A DNA stretch of 64,000 bases from JBBSEX01 sp038239345 (GTDB lineage: Bacteria; Acidobacteriota; Terriglobia; Bryobacterales; Bryobacteraceae). Position numbers and translations under genes: made by a program. Under the pieces are notes generated by a model, which saw only the letters and a list, made by a program, of their open reading frames with translations, was not told the DNA's origin and searched no databases. Location: assembly GCA_038239345.1 (NCBI GenBank), contig JBBSEX010000006.1, positions 62,001 to 126,000 on the forward strand. The letters run 5' to 3'. Below are positions 45,108-52,735 of the stretch, piece after piece. Position 1 is the first letter of the stretch; every line of letters starts with the position of its first letter.

Positions 45108-46769
45108 TTACATCACGCTTTGGTCAACACTCGGGCGGGCACCGGGAACAAGCAAGATGCTATTGAAACGGCCCTGCCCATCGGGAGCTTTGCGCTGGTT
45201 GGAAGGGTCGTCGCGCCAATGTTGGCCGTCCACTAGAAATTTGTAGGCGTAACGGCCTGGCGGCAAGCCCTGCAAATCGGCTACCCAGATTCCGCTTTGA
45301 ATCTGCTCGGCTGCAATACCCGGCAGCTCCCAGCTATTCCAATCGCCGACAACGTGGACCATCGCCGCCCCCGGACGCCGCAGCGTGAACCGTACGCCCA
45401 CGCCGGTTACGCTGGGCGAGTTGGCAAAGCCTTGTAAGTCTCCATTCGCCGCCCGGGCTGCAAGTGAGACCGCCACTCCCGCATCCACCGCCCCGGCGCC
45501 CTGGCGTTCCACTTCCGCACCCGGCACCGGCACCGCGGAACTGATAATCAGCTCATGAATCTGGGCCGGGGTGAGCGATGGATTCGCCTCCAGCATGCAG
45601 CACACCACGCTCGCCACGATCGGTGAAGCAAAGCTGGTTCCTTCCGTCAGTTTGTATTCCGGACGTACCAGTTTCCGCTCGCCAATCTCGCTTTCGGCCG
45701 ATTCGTCGTCATTCCTCCGCCGCGCAAACAGCTCCAGAGCATAGCGCGCCTCGTCCGATTCGGGCAGCAACGGAGCCACCACCCAAACACTCGGCGCCAC
45801 CACTTCCGGCTTTCGCAGACCTGTACCGGACTCGCCAAAATTGCTGTGCCAAACCTCGGCGTCTTCCCGCGAAATCGTATTATGGTCGTCCAACCCGCCC
45901 ACGGTTAGCGCGCTTGGGGCGGTCGCCGGCGGCACTAATTGCCGCTGCCCGCTATTGCCTGCGGCCGTCACCACGGTGACGCTAGCTTCCGTCAATTCGT
46001 GGATCGCCTTATCGATCGGTCCGCCGAAATCGGCCGCATCGCCGCACACCGATAGGTTCACCACGCGCACCCCCAATGGGGCGGCATGTTCGGCCAGCCA
46101 GTGCAGGGCGCGAGTGATGCTTGCATCGCTGATCCGCCCGTCGGAATCGGCAGTCCGGATCAACACCAGATCCGCTTCACAGGCCAAACCGCGATACAGT
46201 CCATGGCTTAGCCAGCCATTGCCCGCGGCGGTGCAACTGGTCATTAAACCATGCCACTGATAGGGCAGCCCGCTGCGGCAATCCGGCCATTCCGGATTCT
46301 GATCGCGGTCGAAGCGCAGGTCCTCCACCGGATCTAGTGAGGCATTCACCCAGGCTCGCACCCGGTTATGCGGAAAAATCAGGTCGGGATGCGGATAAAA
46401 ACCCGAATCGACCATCGCCAGCGTAACTCCGCGGCCGGCATACTGGGGATCGGCATGCATCCGCAGCGGCGTCGGAAGCGCTCCGAATACCGCTTCGGTA
46501 TCCAAGGGCCATGCGGCTTGTATGCTTTCATGCATTGCCTGGTCGCCTTCGCGCAGCAACACTTCGAGTAGCGCTTGTTGCACGCAGGCGGGGCAGGCCC
46601 CTTCACTCTTTTTCCACTCCGGTTTCCGCTCAGCCAGCCGTCGAATCACATCGGGCGCGGCCCACTGCGCATGCTGTTGATGCCTGACCTCTTCCAGCTT
46701 GGAGCAAAGCGGGCAGGGGCGTGACAGTAACTCCTCGGTTTGTACTTCTTCCGTAATCATAGGCACCAT
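45108..46769 (-). CDS. S8 subtilisin-like peptidase fused to zinc-ribbon and CBM48-like domains
   Basis: A 553-residue protein with no signal peptide. Residues 19-62 hold two CxxC pairs (C19/C22, C59/C62), a probable metal ribbon. The S8 domain has Asp121 (MVDSGF), His173 (WHGLMTS), oxyanion Asn272 (TAAGNSG) and Ser379 (GTSFASP), so the triad is complete although the His motif is not the usual HGTH. Residues about 455-540 form an E-set/CBM48 glycogen-binding-like domain (AMVHVVGDWNSWELPG, GRYAYKFLVDGQHWRDDP). The in-frame ATG at 46760 could be the true start. A cytosolic protease acting on glycogen-bound proteins is an inference. Confidence 0.85.
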   Translation of the reverse strand: MVPMITEEVQTEELLSRPCPLCSKLEEVRHQQHAQWAAPDVIRRLAERKPEWKKSEGACPACVQQALLEVLLREGDQAMHESIQAAWPLDTEAVFGALPTPLRMHADPQYAGRGVTLAMVDSGFYPHPDLIFPHNRVRAWVNASLDPVEDLRFDRDQNPEWPDCRSGLPYQWHGLMTSCTAAGNGWLSHGLYRGLACEADLVLIRTADSDGRISDASITRALHWLAEHAAPLGVRVVNLSVCGDAADFGGPIDKAIHELTEASVTVVTAAGNSGQRQLVPPATAPSALTVGGLDDHNTISREDAEVWHSNFGESGTGLRKPEVVAPSVWVVAPLLPESDEARYALELFARRRNDDESAESEIGERKLVRPEYKLTEGTSFASPIVASVVCCMLEANPSLTPAQIHELIISSAVPVPGAEVERQGAGAVDAGVAVSLAARAANGDLQGFANSPSVTGVGVRFTLRRPGAAMVHVVGDWNSWELPGIAAEQIQSGIWVADLQGLPPGRYAYKFLVDGQHWRDDPSNQRKAPDGQGRFNSILLVPGARPSVDQSVM

Positions 46770-46790
46770 TTAGATGCCACGGCGAGCTGA

Positions 46791-46859
46791 GCGTTGCAAA
46801 CATTGCTTCAGCGTTGCAACATTATTCCTCTTGACAATAGTCGTTGTAACAAGTAAATT
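46791..46859 (+). promoter_or_regulatory. MarR promoter and operator candidate
   Basis: TTGACA (46831-46836), a 17-bp spacer and TAAATT (46854-46859) form a sigma-70-type promoter 6 nt before the GTG at 46866. CGTTGCAA occurs at 46792 and 46812 (exactly 20 bp apart, two helical turns), and CGTTGTAA again at 46842 inside the spacer, where TTGTAACAA is near-palindromic. These are good candidates for MarR autoregulatory sites. Confidence 0.55.
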
Positions 46860-46865
46860 CGATTT

Positions 46866-47351
46866 GTGGGCGGCAAACTACAAGAAGAACTCCAGCAAAC
46901 GAAACCCTTCGAACATGCCGAAGAAGAAGCTTATCTGAATCTGCGGAAGACCACCGACGCCATGGAACAGGCTTTCGCGGAACTGTTGAAGCCTTTCGCG
47001 ATTTCCAGTACGCAGTACAACGTGCTGCGTATTCTCCGGGGCGCCGGGACCGGGGGCCGCACTTGCCGCGAGATCGGCGAGCGTTTGGTGACGCGTGACC
47101 CTGACGTGACGCGCTTACTCGATCGGCTGGAAACGAGGGGCTTGCTGACGCGCAGCCGTGACGGGAAAGACCGCCGCGTCATTATGACCTGCATCACCGA
47201 GGCCGGTCTTCACCTTCTGGCGGAGTTGGATGAGCCGCTTTTAGCCAGGCAGCGCGCTCAACTGGGGCACCTGGGTCCAGCCCGGCTTCGCACACTGATC
47301 GATCTGTTGGAACTGGCACGGTCCGGATCTCCGGAACAAATAAATCAATAG
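46866..47351 (+). CDS. MarR family transcriptional regulator
   Basis: A 161-residue winged-helix MarR: ISSTQYNVLRILRGAG, TCREIGERLVTRDPDVTRLLDRLETRGLLTRSRDGKDRRVIMTCITEAGLHLL. The strong DRRV wing is present. It is followed by yceI after an 11-bp gap with AGGAG, so the two form an operon; a MarR-YceI order is common and may answer oxidants or xenobiotics. Start is GTG. It probably represses its own promoter. Confidence 0.93.
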   Translation: MGGKLQEELQQTKPFEHAEEEAYLNLRKTTDAMEQAFAELLKPFAISSTQYNVLRILRGAGTGGRTCREIGERLVTRDPDVTRLLDRLETRGLLTRSRDGKDRRVIMTCITEAGLHLLAELDEPLLARQRAQLGHLGPARLRTLIDLLELARSGSPEQINQ

Positions 47352-47362
47352 GAGAATTATTA

Positions 47363-47953
47363 ATGAATCGCTTACAAACCGCGGCTTTCGCGGCAATTAT
47401 GTCTTTTGCTCCACTGGTGCGAGGCGCCGATTACGTGATTGACACGCCGCACTCCAATGCCCAGTTCAGCGTTCGTCACCTGATGATCTCAAACGTGAAG
47501 GGCGAATTTAATAAAGTGACGGGCACGGTCAATTACGATCCCAGCAATCTGGCTGCTGCAAACATCGACGCCACAGTCGACGTGACAACGGTGAACACGC
47601 GCGATGAGACTCGCGACAAGCACTTGAAGAGCGCCGACTTTTTCGACGTCGCGAAGTTTCCATCGATGACTTTCAAATCCTCTAAATTCACCGCCGCTGG
47701 AGCGCACAAGTATAAAGTCGCGGGCGATCTGTCTATTCACGGCGTCACAAAACCGGTGGTGCTGGATGTCGAAGTGACGCAGGAAATTAAGGACCCGTGG
47801 GGCAAGACGCGCATCGGGGCGACGGGTAGCACAAAGATCAACCGCAGCGCTTTCGGCCTGATGTGGAACAAGGGACTGGAGGCCGGCGGCGTGATGGTGG
47901 GCGAAGAAATAAAAATCACGCTGGACGTGGAATTGGTGAAGAGCGCCACGTAA
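47363..47953 (+). CDS. yceI: YceI family lipocalin-like periplasmic protein
   Basis: A 196-residue YceI-type protein. A signal peptide (MNRLQTAAFAAIMSFAPLVRGA) is followed by the YceI barrel: YVIDTPHSNAQFSVRHLMISNVKGEFNKVTGTV, DVTTVNTRDETRDKHLKSADFFDVAKFPSMTFKS and GDLSIHGVTKPVVLDVEV. The family binds isoprenoid-like ligands in the periplasm. It is followed after 21 bp by the selenoprotein candidate, so the cluster may handle lipid, isoprenoid or redox stress. Confidence 0.93.
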   Translation: MNRLQTAAFAAIMSFAPLVRGADYVIDTPHSNAQFSVRHLMISNVKGEFNKVTGTVNYDPSNLAAANIDATVDVTTVNTRDETRDKHLKSADFFDVAKFPSMTFKSSKFTAAGAHKYKVAGDLSIHGVTKPVVLDVEVTQEIKDPWGKTRIGATGSTKINRSAFGLMWNKGLEAGGVMVGEEIKITLDVELVKSAT

Positions 47954-47974
47954 GCGGTTTACACTGGAAGCAGA

Positions 47975-48937
47975 ATGTCGAACGCCATCGAATTCCTGGT
48001 CAAGTATGGATATGCGGTGCTTTTTACCTCAGTCCTGGCGGAACAGATCGGGATCCCGTTGCCTTCCACGCCCGTTCTTTTGGCGATGGGCGCGCTGGCG
48101 GCGTCGGGGCGATATTCGCTGGCTACCGCTCTATTGCTCGCGACGATTGCGGCCTTTCTCGGCGATCTGGTCTGGTATCAGCTGGGAAGGGTCCGCGGTC
48201 ATTCGATTCTTCGTTTACTCTGCAAAATCTCGCTTGAACCCGACTCTTGCGTAAGCGGCACGGAGGGGTGGTTCGAGCGACTGGGTGGCCGGGCGCTGCT
48301 GATTTCGAAATTCGTTCCTGGCCTCAGCACAGTGGCGCCTCCGATGGCCGGAGCATCGGACATGTCGTTCCTGCGCTTCTTTGCCTGGGATGGGGCGGGT
48401 TGCGTTGTCTGGTCGGCCGCCTTTCTGGCCATTGGGTTCGCGTTCAGCGCTCAACTGGAGACGGTACTGGCAATCCTGACGAATACCGGATCCTGGTTAG
48501 GAGCAATCGTTGGGGGATCGCTGGCGCTGTATATCGGCTGGAAGTTTTACAAACGCCAAAAGTTTTTAAAGGATCTGCGCGGCGCGCGCATCACCGCCGA
48601 AGAAGTCTATGAGCGGGTTACAGGCGGCGAAGATTTGTATATCGTCGACCTGCGCAGCGCCTCCGAACTGCATGCCGTCAACGAAAAGATCGCCAAGGCG
48701 ATCTGGTTCGATGTGAAGGAACTGGAAGCGCGGCACACTGAGATTCCCCGCGATCGCGACATCATCCTCTACTGTTCTTGACCAAACGAAAAAACGAGTG
48801 CCAGTTCGGCGCTGAAACTACATAAAAGAGGAATTACCAGGGTCCGGCCCCTGGAAGGCGGCTTCGAAGGGTGGAAAGCTCTGGGCTATCCGCTGGACAA
48901 AGTCGCCGAAGAGGCCGTTCCCCAAAAAGTTGTGTAG
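47975..48937 (+). CDS. DedA/VTT-rhodanese fusion, predicted selenoprotein (in-frame TGA = Sec269)
   Basis: The frame runs from ATG 47975 to TAG 48935-48937 as 320 residues if TGA 48779-48781 is read as selenocysteine. Residues 1-190 are a DedA/VTT membrane domain (EQIGIPLPSTPVLLAMGAL, SKFVPGLSTVAPPMAGASD). Residues about 205-310 are a rhodanese domain whose active loop reads ILYC-S-U-P-N-E; the usual nucleophile is Cys267 and Sec269 is at +2. The 51 codons after the TGA keep coding character and complete the fold (ALKLHKRGITRVRPLEGGFEGW). In DedA-rhodanese homologues known to me the equivalent loop is typically YCxCPNE, so TGA replaces a Cys. A SECIS-like hairpin follows (48797-48813). A recent nonsense mutation or sequencing error (TGC or TGT to TGA) is the alternative. 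Confidence 0.78.
48797..48813 (+). promoter_or_regulatory. Candidate bacterial SECIS hairpin
   Basis: AGTGCC (48797-48802) pairs with GGCGCT (48808-48813), with one G-U pair, around the 5-nt loop AGTTC. The loop begins 21 nt after the TGA; known bacterial SECIS elements have about 16-37 nt here and a G in the first two loop bases, and this loop has G at position 2. The stem is short (6 bp), so the element is plausible rather than proven. Confidence 0.6.
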
Positions 48938-48977
48938 GACGCGGAACTCGCGCGATGGTTCTGGTGTCTAACGCCAG

Positions 48978-51422
48978 ATGCCGATATGGCTCCAAAACCT
49001 CGCGCAGGACGTTCGCTGGGCAATTAGAGGGCTGGTTCACAATCCTCTATTCGCGCTTGCCGCTATCTCCGCGGCCGCTCTCGGAATCGGCTCGACGACA
49101 GCCGTCTTCAGCGTTGTCGATCGGATTTTATTGCGCCCCCTTCCCTATGGGCATGAAGATCGCCTGGTCTCAGTGGGCATCGTCGCGCCGCTGGACACGA
49201 ACGAGTTCATGTTCGCCTCCGAGTACTTCGATCTGCGCCATAACCCGGGGCCGTTTGAAGCCCTGACGTCGTTCCAGGCGGGCGCGATCGATTGCGATCT
49301 GACTGAGCGGAACCCTCTGCGCCTGCAGTGTCTGCGAGTGGAAGCGAATTTTCTAGACGCTCTCGGCATGGCTCCAGTTGCGGGCGGGAGTTTTACGCCG
49401 GAACAGGATTTGCCGAACGGTCCACGCGTGGTGATGATCTCCTACGGTCTGTGGCAATCGCGATTCCTGGGCGATCCCGCGGTCATCGGCAGAACTCTGC
49501 CGCTGGATGGAATCCCTTCGGTTATCGTCGGCGTGCTGCCGAAAAACTTCGAGACACCGACGCTAACGCGAGCCGACATTCTGCTTTCTTTAGCGCTGAA
49601 CGAAGCCACCGAGCATGAGGGGCGAGCACTCCGCGTCTTCGCTCGGATGAAGCCGGGTATGGGCGTGCCGCAAGCCATCGCGCAGTTGCAGCCGCATTTC
49701 CAGCGAACGCTTTTGACAGTGCCTCCGCAATTCCGTAAGGAAGTCACGTTTCGCATCCTTCCCCTGCGCGAGCGGCAAATTGGCGATGTCCGGCTGGCCT
49801 CTCTGGCGCTTGTGGGCTCCGTAGTTTCCGTGCTGCTGATTGCCTGCGCCAACATCGCGAACCTGTTGCTGGCCCGGGCGGTCGCTCGCGATCGCCAGAT
49901 GTCGGTCCGCATCGCCCTTGGCGCCTCGCGTGTCCGCCTGATCGCCCAGACGCTTTCGGAAAGTCTCTTGATTGCCGGGCTCGGTTGCATCGCCGGATGC
50001 GCCCTGGCATTCGCTTTGGTGCGAATTTTCGTCGCCATCGCCCCGGGCGGCTTACCTCGCCTGGAAGAAGCGGCTATCGATTTGCGTGTGCTGCTGTTTG
50101 CCACCGCGATCTCTGCCGCTTCGGGCATTCTCTTCGGCATCGCCCCTGCTTTGCGGACTCCGCGCGCGGAAATCCTCGGCGGTTGGCGATCGACAGCGCC
50201 CTCTCGAAGCGGTTTGCGTTCAACGCTCGTCACACTGCAGATTGCGATTTCGCTGGTTCTTATCACTAGCTCCGGTTTGCTGCTGCGCAGTTTATGGAAG
50301 CTGGAGAATGTACCGCTCGGGATGGAGCGAAGCCACGTCCTGATAACGCACTTCGTCCTCAGCCGCGAGCGCTACACGCGGGAGCTGGAACAGGTAGCGT
50401 TCTTTCGCGATTTGGAGCAGCGCATCGCCGCGATCCCCGGCGTCGAATTTTCGGCTATAACCGATTCGGTTCCACCGTTGGGCGTTACTCGCGGTCGGCC
50501 CCTGAACACCATCGCCGTCGAAGGCCACGCCGCGAAGCCCGATGGTACCGGCGGCATGACGTCGTGGCGTTATGTCACGCCCAAATACTTTGCGGTGTTG
50601 GGTATCCCTCTTCGCCGCGGCCGGGCGTTCGACGATCGGGATCGCGACCCGAACGCCAACGCCGTGATCCTTACCGAATCCCTCGCGCGGCGCATGTTCC
50701 CCAATGAAGACGCGCTCGGGAAGCGAATATTGAAGGATGGCGATGGGCCGTGGTTTACCGTCATCGGCCTCACCGCGGATGTAAAGAATAGAGGGCCGGA
50801 AAAGCAGGCGGCTCCGGAATATTATCTGGTCCGGAAGGCTTTTCCCGATGCCGTATTCCATCGCGCCGAACCACCCACGGGATGGCGCTCGGCATCGGTG
50901 ATAGCCCGCACAACGCTCGACCCGCAGTTAATGGCATCGGCCATTCGGGCAGCGGTGGCAGCCCAGGACGCCACGCTTCCCGTGGAAATGCAAACGATGG
51001 AGGAACGCGTGGATCAGACGACGGCGCGGCCACGGTTTAATGCGCTGCTGCTAGCCGTTTTCGCCGCCATGGGGGCATCGCTGGCGGCAATCGGACTCTT
51101 CGGCGTCATGTCATTTCTGGTGGCCCAGCGGACCCGCGAAATCGGCGTGCGGATGGCCCTTGGCGCGACTCCCGCGGACGTCTTGCGGCTGATTCTTGGC
51201 CACGCCATGAAGTGGACCGCCGCCGGTCTTCTACTGGGAACGGCAGGCGCATTCGCTGCCACGCGAGCACTGCGTTCGCTGCTCTTCCAAGTGGAACCGG
51301 CCGACCCAATCGCCGCTTTGGCCGCGCTGCTCTTGCTAAGCGTGGTGGCATTCGTAGCAGCCCTGGGTCCGGCACGCCGCGCGGCACGGCAGGATCCGTC
51401 AGACACATTGCGGCATGAGTGA
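48978..51422 (+). CDS. ABC-transporter-like orphan permease (MacB-PCD/FtsX, ADOP type)
   Basis: An 814-residue duplicated permease: first helix LFALAAISAAALGIGSTTAVFSVVDRILL, MacB-like periplasmic domain, FtsX block (LASLALVGSVVSVLLIACANIANLLLARAVAR), second half, and the usual ending GPARRAARQDPSDTLRHE. Unlike the two other copies it has no PadR gene beside it and has a shorter N-terminal prefix. It starts 40 bp after the selenoprotein candidate and may be read from the MarR operon. Confidence 0.87.
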   Translation: MPIWLQNLAQDVRWAIRGLVHNPLFALAAISAAALGIGSTTAVFSVVDRILLRPLPYGHEDRLVSVGIVAPLDTNEFMFASEYFDLRHNPGPFEALTSFQAGAIDCDLTERNPLRLQCLRVEANFLDALGMAPVAGGSFTPEQDLPNGPRVVMISYGLWQSRFLGDPAVIGRTLPLDGIPSVIVGVLPKNFETPTLTRADILLSLALNEATEHEGRALRVFARMKPGMGVPQAIAQLQPHFQRTLLTVPPQFRKEVTFRILPLRERQIGDVRLASLALVGSVVSVLLIACANIANLLLARAVARDRQMSVRIALGASRVRLIAQTLSESLLIAGLGCIAGCALAFALVRIFVAIAPGGLPRLEEAAIDLRVLLFATAISAASGILFGIAPALRTPRAEILGGWRSTAPSRSGLRSTLVTLQIAISLVLITSSGLLLRSLWKLENVPLGMERSHVLITHFVLSRERYTRELEQVAFFRDLEQRIAAIPGVEFSAITDSVPPLGVTRGRPLNTIAVEGHAAKPDGTGGMTSWRYVTPKYFAVLGIPLRRGRAFDDRDRDPNANAVILTESLARRMFPNEDALGKRILKDGDGPWFTVIGLTADVKNRGPEKQAAPEYYLVRKAFPDAVFHRAEPPTGWRSASVIARTTLDPQLMASAIRAAVAAQDATLPVEMQTMEERVDQTTARPRFNALLLAVFAAMGASLAAIGLFGVMSFLVAQRTREIGVRMALGATPADVLRLILGHAMKWTAAGLLLGTAGAFAATRALRSLLFQVEPADPIAALAALLLLSVVAFVAALGPARRAARQDPSDTLRHE

Positions 51423-51697
51423 GGAAGGCTCCCAGCGGCGATTTTTCCAGCGGCATGGCAAAGGTTGTAGTGGAAAGGCGATTCGCATATATCTCCATGG
51501 GAGGATGCAGTTCCACCGCGGGCCTTCAAGGCCGACTACTTGGGTGGCCAGCACTTTCTTCAAGGATTGGCACATGTTCGGCTGTTACCATCCCACACCA
51601 TTTCACCGAAGGCCGACCTTGCTTATGACACTAAGGGCCGCAACGTCTTCGCCTACTGAGCCGGGTATCCGGTCCGCGCTTTGTACTACCCTAAGAC
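51423..51697 (+). other. Gene-free or decayed 275-bp stretch
   Basis: No convincing start-to-stop gene. One plus frame between a TAG near 51470 and a TGA at 51658 is open and encodes HFLQGLAHVRLLPSHTIS, which looks like a remnant but matches nothing I recognise. It lies between the orphan permease and the low-GC PIN-like gene, so it may be a border of inserted DNA. Confidence 0.3.
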
Positions 51698-52549
51698 TTG
51701 AAGCGGCGACCTGTTGTATTTTTCGATACGAACATACCGATCAACGTAGCCAACAGCGTCATTTCAGGTTCCGAGTGGAAGCAAGCAAAAGCGATAGTCC
51801 GCTCGAAGTATCGTCACGCGATTTCCTTCGTTACGATTAAGGAACTTCTTTGCAAGCTTGCCAACGGTTCGCCAGACTACTTCAGCCAGAACAAACGGCC
51901 GCTGAATGTTTTGTACAACGTAAGTCCGAAATCAATCTTTCTCCCTTATCCATCATGTTTTGCCTTGCGGACGGTGTTGGGGATTTCAGTCAGTAGAGAT
52001 AGCGAGCTCGGTGATAAAGTGTGGACTGAGTATGTCGTAAGAGCCGTACTGGCTGCGCCTAACAAGCAGGCTCTCAAGAAGGGAATCGGCGTTTCAAACA
52101 GCGTTCATCGGAGGCAATGGTTCGATTTGGACCATTTCGCCCTCCACGAGAACGGACCCCAAAAAGAGCACGCGGAATTGCTCGAAGGCGTTCGAACCGG
52201 ACAAATCAACCGACCTGACCCGATCAAGATGTCTGCTTCGATAATGGAGGCGCACGGCTTAACTCCGGATACTGGAGATTGCGTAAAGTTAGCCGGCGCT
52301 TTGGACGCCGCCTTCAAGTATGAGGGAGTGCTCGCCGACTTCGCGAAGAATAAGGGTTATGACTATGACAAGCATCAGTCCGATTGGGGCGACGCTCTGC
52401 AGTTGATGTACTTGTGTGATCCCAACTTTCTTTTCGTCACATATGAAAGGGAACTACGAAAGCGTCTTCAGCACAGCCCACAAGCTGCTCGCATCTGCAG
52501 GTGGAGTGATTTCCTCACCAAGACTCACGATCGCCCCATAGAAATCTAA
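51698..52549 (+). CDS. PIN-like domain protein, unknown function
   Basis: A 283-residue protein with a PIN-like outline: N-terminal strand and acidic residue in PVVFFDTNIPINV, a Glu in SFVTIKELLCKL, and late acidic residues in HQSDWGDALQLMYLCDPNFLFVTYERELRKRL. Such domains are metal-dependent RNases, often toxins or decay factors, but this is far longer than typical VapC (about 130) and no antitoxin gene is seen. The start is a TTG. GC is low (22 of 60 bases in 51901-51960) compared with the permease, suggesting horizontal acquisition. Confidence 0.55.
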   Translation: MKRRPVVFFDTNIPINVANSVISGSEWKQAKAIVRSKYRHAISFVTIKELLCKLANGSPDYFSQNKRPLNVLYNVSPKSIFLPYPSCFALRTVLGISVSRDSELGDKVWTEYVVRAVLAAPNKQALKKGIGVSNSVHRRQWFDLDHFALHENGPQKEHAELLEGVRTGQINRPDPIKMSASIMEAHGLTPDTGDCVKLAGALDAAFKYEGVLADFAKNKGYDYDKHQSDWGDALQLMYLCDPNFLFVTYERELRKRLQHSPQAARICRWSDFLTKTHDRPIEI

Positions 52550-52735
52550 CCTGCACCACCAGACTCGGATTGGCACATCGTGTGAGCTAGTTGCATAAAC
52601 CAGTGGGCAGCTCCTTCTTCGAGAACTTGGAGAGCGAAGGACGCCGCGAAGCTTGGGTGCATTGGTGATTCTTACAATCTGGGTTCGCCGGTGACGCCTT
52701 TGGGCTGTGATGCGCTATCGTTAACGCACTACAGC

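Noticed and set aside
46760..46769. Alternative start of the S8 fusion protein
   Set aside because: ATG 46760 is equally possible, but it changes only three residues and no domain, so it is not listed separately.
48779..48937. Reading the DedA-rhodanese as a simple truncated protein or pseudogene
   Set aside because: The frame stays open for 51 codons after the TGA with clear rhodanese homology, and the TGA replaces an expected Cys with a SECIS-like hairpin behind it. A pseudogene is possible but a lone stop at precisely this residue is less likely.
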